Positions 20,614 to 29,936 of a DNA stretch of 29,994 nt are shown here, piece by piece. A program made the position numbers and the translations under genes. The notes below the pieces were generated by a model. The model was not told the DNA's origin, did no database searches, and worked only from the letters and a program-made list of their open reading frames with translations. Origin of the DNA: Hypsibius dujardini. Taxonomy: Eukaryota; Tardigrada; Eutardigrada; Parachela; Hypsibiidae. Location of the stretch: NCBI GenBank assembly GCA_001579985.1, contig LRSR01009075.1, forward strand, positions 1-29,994, in the 5' to 3' direction. Within the stretch, counting starts at the first letter, position 1; the number at the start of each line of letters is the position of its first letter.

Positions 20614-21934
20614 GCGTTACGTTTCCATTTGTCACGACCTGGGGCCAACCGGAACACACATCTCCGTGGCTTCCGATGATGGAGCGCCGCACCTACATCC
20701 TGCCTGCAACACCGGGATATGGGCTCCTTTCAGGGGAGTAGTTGAAAATGCGCATTGCATAGAGGGTTCCCTGGCGGGCTCTGGCGGGCTCCCTTAGCAA
20801 TACTCACGCTAAATAGTTAAATAAGAGGCGCTGAAAATATTGTTCATAATAATAGTAAAACCTTGAGCCTCATTATCTTAAACACGCCATAAAATTATTA
20901 TGATTAAAGTGATAATTTGATTACTTTAAACTGAAACAGACAAGGAAGAGAACACGGCTTCCGATCCAATTAGACCTTACTGGAAAAAAACCGCCAACGC
21001 ATCGAGTTACCATTCATGTTCGGGTATCAGGCAGAAAATATGTGAGCAGTAATAGCACCGAGGATATTAATTATTTAGACACTCATCTTCAGTGAGTGTT
21101 GAAATCATCGTCAGTGAGTGTTCATCAGGGATCTGATTACCGTACAACCGGCCCACATCGGCCCGCCAAGTTATCTTTAACCGCTCTACAAGCTGGCTCT
21201 CTGCCATACTAAACATGAAGTCTCGGCGAAGCACGGCTCTCCGTTGCTGCAATCCCACGGCTCTCCGCTGCTGCAATCCAGACAGCTATATTAAGACATT
21301 CTACGATCGACACTGAAATCAGCCATAGGTTTATAGATTTAGCTATAGATTTTGTTATGTTTTCGGTTTATCGAATGATTACACTTCAAATGGTGTTAAA
21401 GTAACGACCTACAAATTCACTCTTATTCTAGGGTTTCCTCCCAGGCATCCATATACCCTTACAACATCGCGTAATCCAAACTATAAGCTCTATGCACCCT
21501 GATCTGCAGCTGCAAAATCCGCTGAGAAATGTACCCGTAGACTGCCGCACATTTCTGTGGAACGGTGCACTGTTCGGTACGGAGCTCGGTTGGTTTGACC
21601 GGCTGGTACAGAAAATTATGCCCGGTGTTTTTCAGCACTGCAGAAGTGGCAGTAAACGACGAAATGTAGTCTTGTGTTTGTACATTTGAAACAATCAAGG
21701 TTAGGCTGATTTTAACGAGTGCTCCGTTAAAACCGAACGCAGTTCCACCGAAATGTGCGGCAGTCTACAAGTAAGTGATGTCTGTAGTCTACAATAAGTG
21801 ATGTCTCTAGAGGAAGTAGCCTAGTAAAGACGTGGTCAGCCTCGTAATCAGTGAAAGAAATGGTGGTCAATCGAATTGAAGAAGCAGCCGATTTTCAAGA
21901 GACTGTCTCGTGCAATTACCCTGTGTAACTAAGA

Positions 21935-22081
21935 CACGGTGCTCCAATTAAACGTACCTTCTACAGAACGGGATTCCAGTACACAGGTTTAGTCACTCGG
22001 CACTGTACACGGTGCTCCAATAAAACGTACCTTCTACAGAACGGGATTCCAGTACACAGGCCTAGTCACTCAGCACTGTAC
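21935..22081. repeat. Two-copy tandem duplication, 73-bp unit
   Basis: Units start at 21935 and 22008 with cacggtgctccaa and share cgtaccttctacagaacggg and attccagtacacagg. Near identical, so recent. Confidence 0.92.
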
Positions 22082-22234
22082 ACCGTTCATTCCTCATCAT
22101 GAGAAATGTCAGTGGCGAATTAGGGTTTACAGGCATAAGTGTGACCCATTTGGCGGATGAAGATGTGCGTGCTATGTAGTTAGGAGGGAAGATCGGGAAA
22201 ATACAATAGGAGGTGGCACCAGACTACAAAAATT

Positions 22235-22276
22235 ATTAATCACTATTGAAGTGGTGTGTTGATTTTGAGCGGGATT
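22235..22276 (-). promoter_or_regulatory. Upstream block conserved between GluCl copies (R side, block 2)
   Basis: Counterpart of 9921-9960, sharing gaagtgg and tttgagcgggattt. It lies 4.2 kb upstream of the copy R start, versus 8.7 kb on the L side. Confidence 0.45.
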
Positions 22277-22907
22277 TCGCGATGCGCATTGCATGCATTG
22301 AGGACGACTCTCTCCACATTCAAGTGTCAGGCCCCTCCTCTCATCATCGTGGAACATGTATGTATATATATATTTCGGTTCGGTCTCTCTACTGTACATA
22401 CAGGGGCGTACGCCTTAAGTACATACGCTTGTCTGACAAGGGTGAACGACGATAACGGCAGACTCATCCCCTTTTTTTCTCAGGCACACTGTATAGGTAC
22501 CTTGCAATGCCTGCCGCCGGAGAGTCCTCTCAGCTGTTGTCGTCACTGGTGGGTGCCTGCGGGGTGCAAGCTGCAGTCAGCTTTTTCAACAAAGCATTCG
22601 GGGGTGTTACAGACTCGCAACCCGTGAACCATGACGACACGCCTGAGGATGCGATCTGGAGGCAGCAGCAGGACTCGCGATTTACGGATGACATGGAGTG
22701 TGGGAGACATTGGGTGCTTGTGACACAAGCGTGTCTTTTTTCCTCCCGGCCTAGTCTCTGCGATAGCAGAACGGAGGACGGAGGGAAAGACGGGGGAATG
22801 GAGACAGACAGGCAGGGTGAACGGACAACCTCATACACACAGAGTGGGGAACTGGGGATAGTATACGCGCTTACGTCCCTACTCTGGAGAAGTACTTATA
22901 CGAACGC

Positions 22908-22966
22908 GAGGAAAGCATTTGTAGAGTAATATAAAACGAAGGAATTGGGGATGAGAAAAGTCAGTG
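22908..22966 (-). promoter_or_regulatory. Upstream block conserved between GluCl copies (R side, block 3)
   Basis: Counterpart of 10792-10844; see that entry for shared words. Together with blocks 1 and 2 it sets the minimum extent of the duplicated unit. Confidence 0.45.
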
Positions 22967-23770
22967 GGGCGCGTCCTTGTCAACACACAAGAAACAGAAG
23001 AGCGCGGGCTGGCGGACCACGCAATTGTTACGGATCTCGCTTGACTAGATGAAATTTCCCGAATGAATACAGCTAGTTATTCAGGGGAGATTTTCATTAC
23101 TAGTAATGCGGAGAGCGACCTGCTTCCGGTGCGGTGGTGTTGTGGCGCTTGCTCTCACACTCCACAAAATTGTAAGTAACCGGGCATCTACGCATAGTGC
23201 TATAGCGCGATATATCGAGCTCGTTAAGTATTAAACTCTGTACGTATACGTTGGTGCTTTAATTAATGATACTTACACAGGGTGAATTTTGGCATTCGAA
23301 AACTATTTTGGGAATAATATATTATTTTGGGATTGGCCGTCCGGAGTGATCAGTGGTGCAGACATCAGAGACATTCTGTACTAAAACAGCTTAATTAATG
23401 AGTTAACTCTTCCGTGGGTGTGTTAATTGGGAGGTTCCCGCGCTAGAATGTCGTGTCATTTATCAATACGTCCTCGTTGGTTTGAGCCTCCAAAAATCGG
23501 GCTAGACACGTTCGAATAATACGGAGAATTCTCGGTCCGCCGTTAGTTGTTGCATCGTCTAGCTGTTTGGTCCGGTGATGGATGTCTCGGCCTCTTCTCC
23601 TCACGACAAGTTCTGGCTCTTGGTCAGTCCCTCGAATACATTGGTATTATATTGGTCTTACGCAACGGAAGTGGTCTTCTTCTCCGTCGCCTCTTCACCA
23701 GCGCTGACATTGATCCAACGATTCACTGCACCATCCGACTAACCGCGTTTACATGATCGGGTCTAGAGTA

Positions 23771-24606
23771 CGAGGTAATCCGTCCTATTCCTGAGCCACC
23801 CATTTTCGTGGCCTATTCCTAGCCACTCTAATTTAGTGAGGGGCACAGGTGGCGCATCGTTCGCAAACTCCACCGCCAATAAGGGACAATACGCCAATGG
23901 AATGAGAGCTTCTTCCTATTTGATTGGACATTTTACGGCGGATCATCACTCTTAATTTTTTAACGTTTAATGACCCTTGTTAATGAAATGAGCAAAATTC
24001 CGTACATTTTTGCCGCCGCCGAGCACTGATATCATTCGCTCTGCCTAACCTCATTCATCGCCAAATCAATGAGAAGACTTCTGCTGTTGAACGCCATTTT
24101 GGTAAAGTCATTTGCCAAATCAAAACGCGTAAAATAATACAAATTGTCAGGGATGATTTATTCGGCCGTTATTTGGTTGATAATTATTCTGTCGTTACGC
24201 CATTTTGCTCTTGCCAATCAATTTCAGGCCAATTAGAGCCGCAGATTAGTGAAAAAAAGGAAGTCGCTTTTTCCTTTTCCCGCTAATTAGACGATTTCAT
24301 CATCTTGACCGTCCAATTGGTAGTGCGCCTAAGAGGAGGACATGGACCGCACGCAGCGCCCTCTTCGATTATGATTGGAAATTGGTAATTTTCTTGTCTG
24401 ATCCTTTATCTCTTGCGATATTTCTTTCATGATAAGTTTACATCCAGAACATTTCAACTGAGCGTCATTCAGCTCAGCTTTGAAGGCCGTTACATATACT
24501 GTCGCTACTTCCTTTGAACTCGGTACACTGAATTATCTATTTCGGTTGCAAAGTGGCCAGGAATAGACCACGAAAAGAGGTGACTAGAAAGAGGACGAAT
24601 TCCTCG
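23771..24606. mobile_element. ~836-bp terminal-inverted-repeat element, non-autonomous
   Basis: The left end (cgaggtaatccgtcctattc, then ttttcgtggcctattcctag, ccactc) is repeated in reverse at the right end (gtggccaggaatagaccacg, aaaaga, then aggacgaattcctcg). Arms are about 62 bp with roughly 75% agreement by eye. TA flanks both ends (23769-23770, 24607-24608), as expected of a Tc1/mariner-type TA insertion, but two bases could be chance. The interior has no transposase-like frame. Its exact ends and superfamily are uncertain. Confidence 0.7.
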
Positions 24607-25027
24607 TACGGACCTTCATACCTCAGGGAAGCCATGAACATGGCCGTTTTTTGGCCCTAACAGTAAATTACGACCCCCGGGCCCTGGCCGGGCTGAAATT
24701 GAATTCGTGACGTCACAGAGTCTTGCACGGGGGGAGGTGGGGCTAAGCTGGTCGTTAGAATCGCGACAGTACGAGTACGTTAGAGTACGTTACGAGTACG
24801 TTACGAGTAATTACGAGTACTTTCGATTCGGTAAGCAATTTCAGCGCGAACTATGGAACGTGACGCCTGGGTTCCCGCATGCAACTAAATGTAGCATTTC
24901 CCAAAAGTTCTGATTAACGTTTTTTATAACGCGCTTATTTTTCAATTTTTCAAAACAATATCACAGATACATTGTTGATGTAATAAAACGGATGACGGGG
25001 CACAGCACGACCGAGCAGCGACATGCT
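24607..25027. other. 3' flank of the cysteine-rich protein gene
   Basis: Contains a short acgtacgag-type repeat (gagtacgttacgagtacg, 24773-24822) and AT-rich DNA at 24915-24985 that may include the 3' UTR end of the minus-strand gene. No separate gene is seen. Confidence 0.4.
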
Positions 25028-25572
25028 CTACATGGATTCCTCAGCTTCAACTCGGTCCACATTGCAGTAGCCGATAAATCCCGGGACCAAGGGACATTCA
25101 GTGGAACGCACGCACTTGAGAATCTTCTGCGGCGTTCCAAGTGCGGGCAATTTGGTGTCGGAATCCTTGTCCGCTGCAACGTCCGTTTGAAGGTCCTTCT
25201 TTGTGCTCTTGACGGCCGGACAGTCCTGGTCGTCGTTGCAAGCCTAGAGGTCAACGGGAAACCTGCTCATCGATCGTGCATGGTTGCAGAGCCGGTGGTT
25301 TATTCTTACCCAAAATTTGGCCGTCTCCTCGGAAATGTCGGTGTAACAATAGCACCGAGCTCCCGTGCACGTCTGGAAAGCAAGCATCTTCTAAGACCTT
25401 CCGGAGGCTACTGCTACGTACCCTCCGTAGTTGTCAGTTGGAATGGACTTACCAATCCGGTATCAACGCAGTCGGCATTCCCCGCGCAACCCTCGCCCCG
25501 GTGAGCGGCATTCACCCAGTGTACCGTCGATACCATCACCATCACTGCAGCCAACATGGATCTCTTCTGCAT
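25028..25572 (-). CDS. Small secreted cysteine-rich protein (three exons, 132 aa)
   Basis: Exons 25453-25572, 25310-25372 and 25028-25243, joined by two phase-0 GT-AG introns (donors gtaagt and gtaaga; acceptors tttccag and cctctag). The lengths 120, 63 and 216 nt give a clean frame to TAG. Residues 1-22 form a signal peptide (hydrophobic LAAVMVMVSTVHWVNA). The mature part has ten cysteines: C29, C35, C42, C47, C49, C63, C69, C105, C111, C121. The first cluster (GEGCAGNADCVDTGLTCTGA then RCYC) has the C-x5-C-x6-C-x4-C-x-C look of small secreted EB-like or knottin-like modules. A second ACNDDQDCP and a third KCVRSTECP...GYC suggest repeated half-modules. A Lys/Asp/Thr-rich linker lies at 71-100. 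No family is recognised beyond this; extracellular disulfide-rich protein is the inference. The gene stands alone, with tandem repeats and a foldback element upstream. Confidence 0.78.
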
Positions 25573-25746
25573 TCTCTTTGGGATTCGGGAAGTCAGGAGT
25601 TTTCGATATAAACACCGAGCTTGACAAAAGTAGGAAAGTGAAAGTGAAAAATAGAACGTGAGCAAACCGTGAGTGTGTTTTGGTCTGGGGTCTTTTGGCT
25701 GGTCGAAAACGATCACGATTGACCAGTGGATTTGGGTCACAGCGAA

Positions 25747-25803
25747 CTCATTGTGCGAGCTCATCTCATTGTGCGAGCTCATCTCATTGCGCGAGCTCAT
25801 CAC
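25747..25803. repeat. 19-bp tandem repeat, three units
   Basis: Unit ctcattgtgcgagctcatc at 25747, 25766 and 25785, about 175 bp upstream of the cysteine-rich protein start. Each unit contains the palindrome gagctc. Confidence 0.92.
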
Positions 25804-25872
25804 ATTGAGGTTCAGTTTGTGCTCTGCCGGAATGCAACATCAAGGTGAGAGTGTGTGCTTTGACAACGAACT

Positions 25873-25996
25873 TCACGTGGCAAAAATCTTGAGCTGACTG
25901 AATTAAGCACTTTAACTCGGGGGTTGTGTACAACCGCCAGAGCAACGAGTGTAATGGCTTAACTCGGTTCGCGCAAGGTTTTTGTCACGTGTGTGC
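25873..25996. repeat. ~125-bp foldback element, copy 2 (inverted relative to copy 1)
   Basis: Left arm cttcacgtggcaaaaatctt and right arm aaggtttttgtcacgtgtgt are imperfect complements over about 50 nt. Read on the minus strand, the whole element lines up with 9-133, including loop words cgttgc and gtacacaac/tatacacag. The two copies share both arms and loop, so they form a family and not just a chance hairpin. Confidence 0.82.
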
Positions 25997-26507
25997 AATA
26001 TTGCATTGAGAAGCGAAATGAAGAAGCTATCCTCCGGCGTCGGAGTGTGAGTGTGAGACAGAACCATTACAGTCCAATGGTCTTAATGAGATGAAATGGT
26101 CATGCGCTTGTGTTGGTGAAGTTGCGAGGACCCGGAACAAGCATGTCCGTCGACATCGATCGCCGAAGAATACTGCTAAACTATTGTTCAATATTTAACC
26201 GATCAACAACGTGTTATAATTCCTACGTCACATCAGACTCATAAGACTTCAAATGAAAGAAATGCTTCAACATTTCAACCAGAACCGAAGAAGCTCAACC
26301 GGAAAAAACAACCGCCATGTCTGAACTCCAACGTGAAACTGTAAATTGTTCGAACAAAGCGCCGTAATGGAGGAATAGCCGTTAATCCTCGATACAACTG
26401 AAAACCAAACCAAAAACTACATATATGATCAAACAACGTGCAGCTGAAGAAGTCAGACACCAGATGAGCGGCAAATTCACGACGAAAACCATTGTCAAAC
26501 AAAGCTG

Positions 26508-27360
26508 CTAAAAGTGTTCCTCTACCATACGCATCTTCATCCTGAATACGACTCAACGAGGAAGCTGTATCAGGCAGTGAAGAATGTTCAGTCAAAGGTG
26601 GCGTCATACTGTCAGGCGGCTTCCCGGAGTTACTCGCGGAGTTGAGCGTTCAATTCCTCCACACTTCTCCGCTTTCGGAAGAATGATTGCTGACCGGAGG
26701 GAGGTACATAGGGTAATGCGTTCGTAAGTGCTTCTTGACCGACGTTGTGGTCCAGTGGAAATGGTCGACAACGACGGTGATGGAGAAACGAAAGTGCTGC
26801 CGCCACGCGAATTACCAGTGTACTCGCTGTCCGATGGGATGTAAAATAGGGGGAGCTGTCGGCGGAGACCTCGGCGGATGCGACCGTCCTCAAAGGCAAC
26901 TTTTATTTTACCGACGTACTACTGAATATGGAAAACAAGTCAGAATCTTCTTCAGAAAGTCAGAATCCTCTTCAGCAAGTCAGAATCCTCTTCAGCAAAA
27001 TGTCTCTCGGCTGCTAAAATTGAGGTACCAATAAAACTTACCGTTAAGAACATCGAATCCAGGCTCTGCTTGCAGCACTCGACAAACCGCTTCGTGTCTG
27101 CTCGAGAAATAAAGTCCACAGTGGCCACACCGTTCGGCACTCCCTCTTGCAGGATAATGAAGGTAACGTCAGCAACCGGGCCGAAATACTCGCAGAACAC
27201 CTAAACGAAACAGTAAAGGCTTTAATTCTAAGCAGCGTTAGTATATACGAACCACAAAGAGAAGCAGACTACTACAGTAAAACGGTCATACCCACCAGTA
27301 GTTCACGCACGGAAACTTCCGGTCCACAACTGTCGCCACCTGATGAGTCGTCAGGGAAAG
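26508..27360 (-). CDS. RNA-recognition-motif protein (3' exons; 5' end not found)
   Basis: Exons 27296-27360, 27042-27200, 26816-26918, then 26634-26733 and 26508-26541 (or one last exon 26630-26733). The joined protein reads PEVSVRELLVFCEYFGPVAD, VTFIILQEGVPNGVATVDFI, then YVGKIKVAFED. This is an RRM from helix 1 on: helix ELLVFCEYFG, an RNP1-like strand NGVATVDF, a second helix (DTKRFVECC) and last strand GKIKVAF. The first strand (RNP2) must be in an upstream exon; an open stretch near 27550-27690 (INVLYLNYS) is a weak candidate. The C-terminus is a basic then helical tail (FFRKRRSVEELNAQLRE). It either stops at TAA 26630-26632, or is spliced (donor gtaact, acceptor tattcag) to end MKMRMVEEHF-stop. 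RNA binding is the expected role; the family member is not recognised. The 26918 acceptor is a CAGTAG tandem. Confidence 0.7.
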
Positions 27361-28033
27361 CTGAGTGACCTCCGCGGATCCGTGCAACAAAAAATCATAG
27401 TCACTACTTGTTTTCCTAATTGTAAAGAACGCAATCGAGATTTCAGACCATTCAGACACTAGCTAGATGAAGTACTAGTCCGCTAAAAACTATCTAGAAA
27501 TTTCATTCATGAAATACAGTAGATGACCTAAGAGGCTACGACCCACGCCAAGTTGAACACTTTGAGCTTGGATATATCGATTGATTGAATAGTTTAAATA
27601 TAGAACGTTGATCGAGCTGCTGTAAATCAATCGAAAGCCAAAATCCATGCGAATGCCTTCCGATTTTTCTTTAATTCCCGGCATACCCGAAGTCAAAACG
27701 CAAATCGATGGATGGAAAAGCTAATTAACTCTTAAACCGACCTAAAGGAATGGACCTTAAGGAATGGACCTAAAGGAATGAGTCATCACGCCTCAGTGAC
27801 GTCTCCGCCTTCAACACACAACGAATCGAGATAAAAACCCGCAGAGTCGCACCTCAAAGAGAATATATTTACGACGACTGTCCCTAAGTAATATCCAATC
27901 TGCAAAGCTCTCCCACAAATTAACTTTAACCGAAAATGACCAAGGAAATCCAGTCAGACAGACAAATCAGACAGGCTTATTTCTTTCAGAATAGCAGTTT
28001 TTTCAATGCAGCCAGAGGGAAGCGGTTCATTCT
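27361..28033. other. Gap between RRM and LysM genes
   Basis: Should hold the missing 5' exons of the RRM gene and the 3' UTR of the LysM gene. It contains a short 15-bp repeat (aaggaatggacctaaaggaatg, 27744-27780). The minus-strand open frame 27490-27696 starts MPGIKEKSEG and could be a 5' exon: a donor near 27540 in phase 1 would join in frame to 27360. I hold this at low confidence. Confidence 0.35.
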
Positions 28034-28769
28034 TCAATGCGAATCCCGAATATGTGTGCCCTCCTCGTTGGAGAGTCCGCCGTGGTTGCCGTTCCGCTGA
28101 CTTCCTCTAGATGGCGCCACCGCGGCGTCCGCAGGGCGTCGTCTGCTGTTGTCCACTTGCTCGCGCGGCACCGGCACCGCCAAAACACAAACCTAAAAAC
28201 ATATGTGTGTCGGTCGAGAGAAACAGAATTCGTAGATTTGTATCTTAGAAATGACATAATTTTAACGATTTTATCACGCTGTGCGGCATGTGTCATACCG
28301 GGTCGCCCATTCTAATGAAGCGACAGTCCGTGTTCCATTTGAGTATGTCTGAGGTGGCGACGCCGTGGATGGAGGCGAGACGCTCGCAGCTCTCTCCCAT
28401 TTCCGCCTCAACCCGAAATTGGCACATGAAACCTTGATATTAATGACAGAATAAATTAAATCATTTGTGATGGTACTGAAAATGTTGAAGGACGCTGTTG
28501 TCGTACGCATGAGAGAAGGGAATATTTAAAACATTGAATATATTTGCGACTCAATATTCATTTTGGTTGTAGAAATATTTCATTTTGGTTGTGAAAATAT
28601 TTCATTTTGGTTGTAGAAATATTTCGTGTTGTTTGATTTTAAATGACGAAAAAAGTGTGGCGCACAAATGAGAGGAGGTACCTGGCGCCGCGTCTTGACT
28701 AGCCCAAGCAACAGCGACGATCCCCAGCAGGAAGAGCGCGAGAACAAATTGACGAGTTCCTTTGTCCAT
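28034..28769 (-). CDS. Small secreted LysM-domain protein (three exons, 126 aa)
   Basis: Exons 28682-28769, 28299-28432 and 28034-28192 join in frame (phases 1 and 0) to TGA. Residues 1-23 are a signal peptide (RQFVLALFLLGIVAVAWA). Residues about 33-77 form one LysM module: CQFRVEAEMGESCERLASIH, GVATSDILKWNTDC, then IRMGDPVCV, with the usual G-[DE]-[ST] start, L-A helix turn, W-N motif and G-[DQ]-x-[VL]-C end. Four cysteines (C33, C45, C66, C77) fit the disulfide-stabilised LysM type of eukaryotes. The tail (78-126) is Arg/Asn/Gly-rich and likely disordered. LysM modules bind chitin or other N-acetylglucosamine polymers; extracellular chitin binding is inferred from the family. Start: first ATG in frame with the signal peptide, 21 nt after a probable 5' UTR acceptor. 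Confidence 0.83.
28557..28624. repeat. 22-bp tandem repeat, three units, in LysM intron 1
   Basis: Unit ttcattttggttgtagaaatat three times with two mismatches, inside intron 1 (28433-28681) of the LysM gene. Confidence 0.93.
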
Positions 28770-28790
28770 TTTTTTGGGCGAAAGATTTCT

Positions 28791-28887
28791 CTGGAAAGAG
28801 AAATAGCGCGGGTTATTATACTATTGCGGAGAATCGGCAAGTAATGATGGGAGCTTGATGGAGAGAAGTGCACAGACAAGCACTTAC
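28791..28887 (-). other. Probable 5' UTR intron of the LysM gene
   Basis: Minus strand: ccccttt/gtaagtgcttg at 28888 and a pyrimidine-rich acceptor tttctctttccag before 28790 bound a 97-nt intron. The acceptor is 21 nt before the start codon. A non-coding exon 1 would then lie upstream of 28888. Confidence 0.55.
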
Positions 28888-29022
28888 AAAGGGGGCCACT
28901 TGTTCCTCTGTGTTGATTTACGCTGCTGCGAAAGTGTGTGTGACAGGGCAGGAAATTAAGACTTTCCGGCTTTCTCCTTAAGAATTTCCGATGGGCAAAA
29001 GTGGCTGCTGCTTCAGCGTGTC

Positions 29023-29054
29023 AGTCTGTCTGTGTCTGTCTGTCTGTGTCTGTG
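29023..29054. repeat. (TGTC)n microsatellite
   Basis: Short TGTC/TG tract of about 32 bp upstream of the LysM gene. Confidence 0.85.
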
Positions 29055-29936
29055 CGCTTGGCGATGGTAATCACGGTCGGCAATTAGTATTAGTGAGGTG
29101 ATTTATACGCTGCTGTTTTTGCAACATGTTTAAGTCACGGCGAGCAGCGATAATTTGCCAATGTGTCAAGGGAGACCGCAAATGCAAATGTATTTGCAAA
29201 TTTATGGCGCTTTTCCGTAAAACATAAATCACGTCACGATCATCTTTCTTTGCGTTGTTACAAATTCCCGCGTTCACTCAGGCTTTGGAGAAAGGGCCTG
29301 GATGTCTGGAACTGGTATCGATCCTCGGGCATTCAGGGCGGGCGTGGTTTCTTCGAACACTTTCCCGGGGAAATGATTGCCGTTTGATTGTGGATAATTC
29401 TAGACATCACATCGGAGCGGTGGCGGGGGCAGCTTGTTAGACCGATTAGAGCGATTACCGGTAAAGGGTGAGGGGCTAGTTTGTCGTGCTCGTACTGTAT
29501 CCGGAAATCATCAATCACCTCTGTCGCTCTCTGTTGTGACTGTCCGTGAACTAATCAACCGATATAGTTGTGATATCAATAATTTTTAGTTTGGTTTCTT
29601 CAGTAACCAAGACTTTTAGTTTAGTTCTAGTTAGGTCAGTTACTAATTTTAGTTTTTTTTTAAACTGTTCCAACTTAAATATTATACTGAAAGTTTTATT
29701 TTATTTTTGGTTTTGTTCCAGGAACTAACAAAAAAATTAGTTATTAAAAAACAATATGGTATCGCCGCTACTACCATGCACTGTGGTAGGTTGCCGCGAA
29801 CGCGGTAATTTAGAGCGTGGATCAGCTCCCCCAGGACACCTGCCCCTAAAGTGAGCCCCGCGGGACCTCGAAGCAATCAACCCCGTATCCCGACGCCACC
29901 GCGCAGCTGTGAAGGAGATGTGTGTATGTGGGCCTG

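Larger units (their letters stand above)
18973..21900. other. Spacer upstream of GluCl copy R, no gene seen
   Basis: Contains two microsatellites (19178-19230, 19826-19926), conserved block 1 (19450-19518), short direct repeats (cggctctccgttgctgcaatc near 21234-21280; agtctacaa...taagtgatgtct near 21763-21806) and the hairpin repeats at 20533-20613. Open frames up to about 100 codons have no recognisable domain. Confidence 0.45.
22082..23770. other. Spacer with conserved blocks, no gene seen
   Basis: Holds conserved blocks 2 (22235-22276) and 3 (22908-22966). The 140-codon plus-strand open frame at 22507-22929 lies between them. The colinear L-side DNA (about 10300-10800) has no matching open frame, so I do not call it a gene. 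Confidence 0.45.
25573..26507. other. Spacer between the cysteine-rich gene and the RRM gene
   Basis: Upstream region of the cysteine-rich gene. On the minus strand a TATA-like tttatatc lies about 35-40 nt before the start codon, with no confirmed start site. A 19-bp triple repeat and a foldback element follow. The minus-strand open frame 26275-26607 overlaps the RRM gene's 3' end; its first part is probably intron or 3' UTR. Confidence 0.45.

Noticed and set aside
22507-22929. 140-codon plus-strand open frame starting MPAAGESSQL
   Set aside because: It lies between blocks retained from the GluCl duplication, and the matching L-side DNA has no such frame. No domain is recognisable and it runs against the strand of all other genes.
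26630-26899. Reading the RRM 3' region as one 89-codon frame starting MPLRTVASAE
   Set aside because: Only its second half looks coding. The upstream part is better explained by the YVGKIKVAFED frame joined through an 83-nt intron at 26815-26734.
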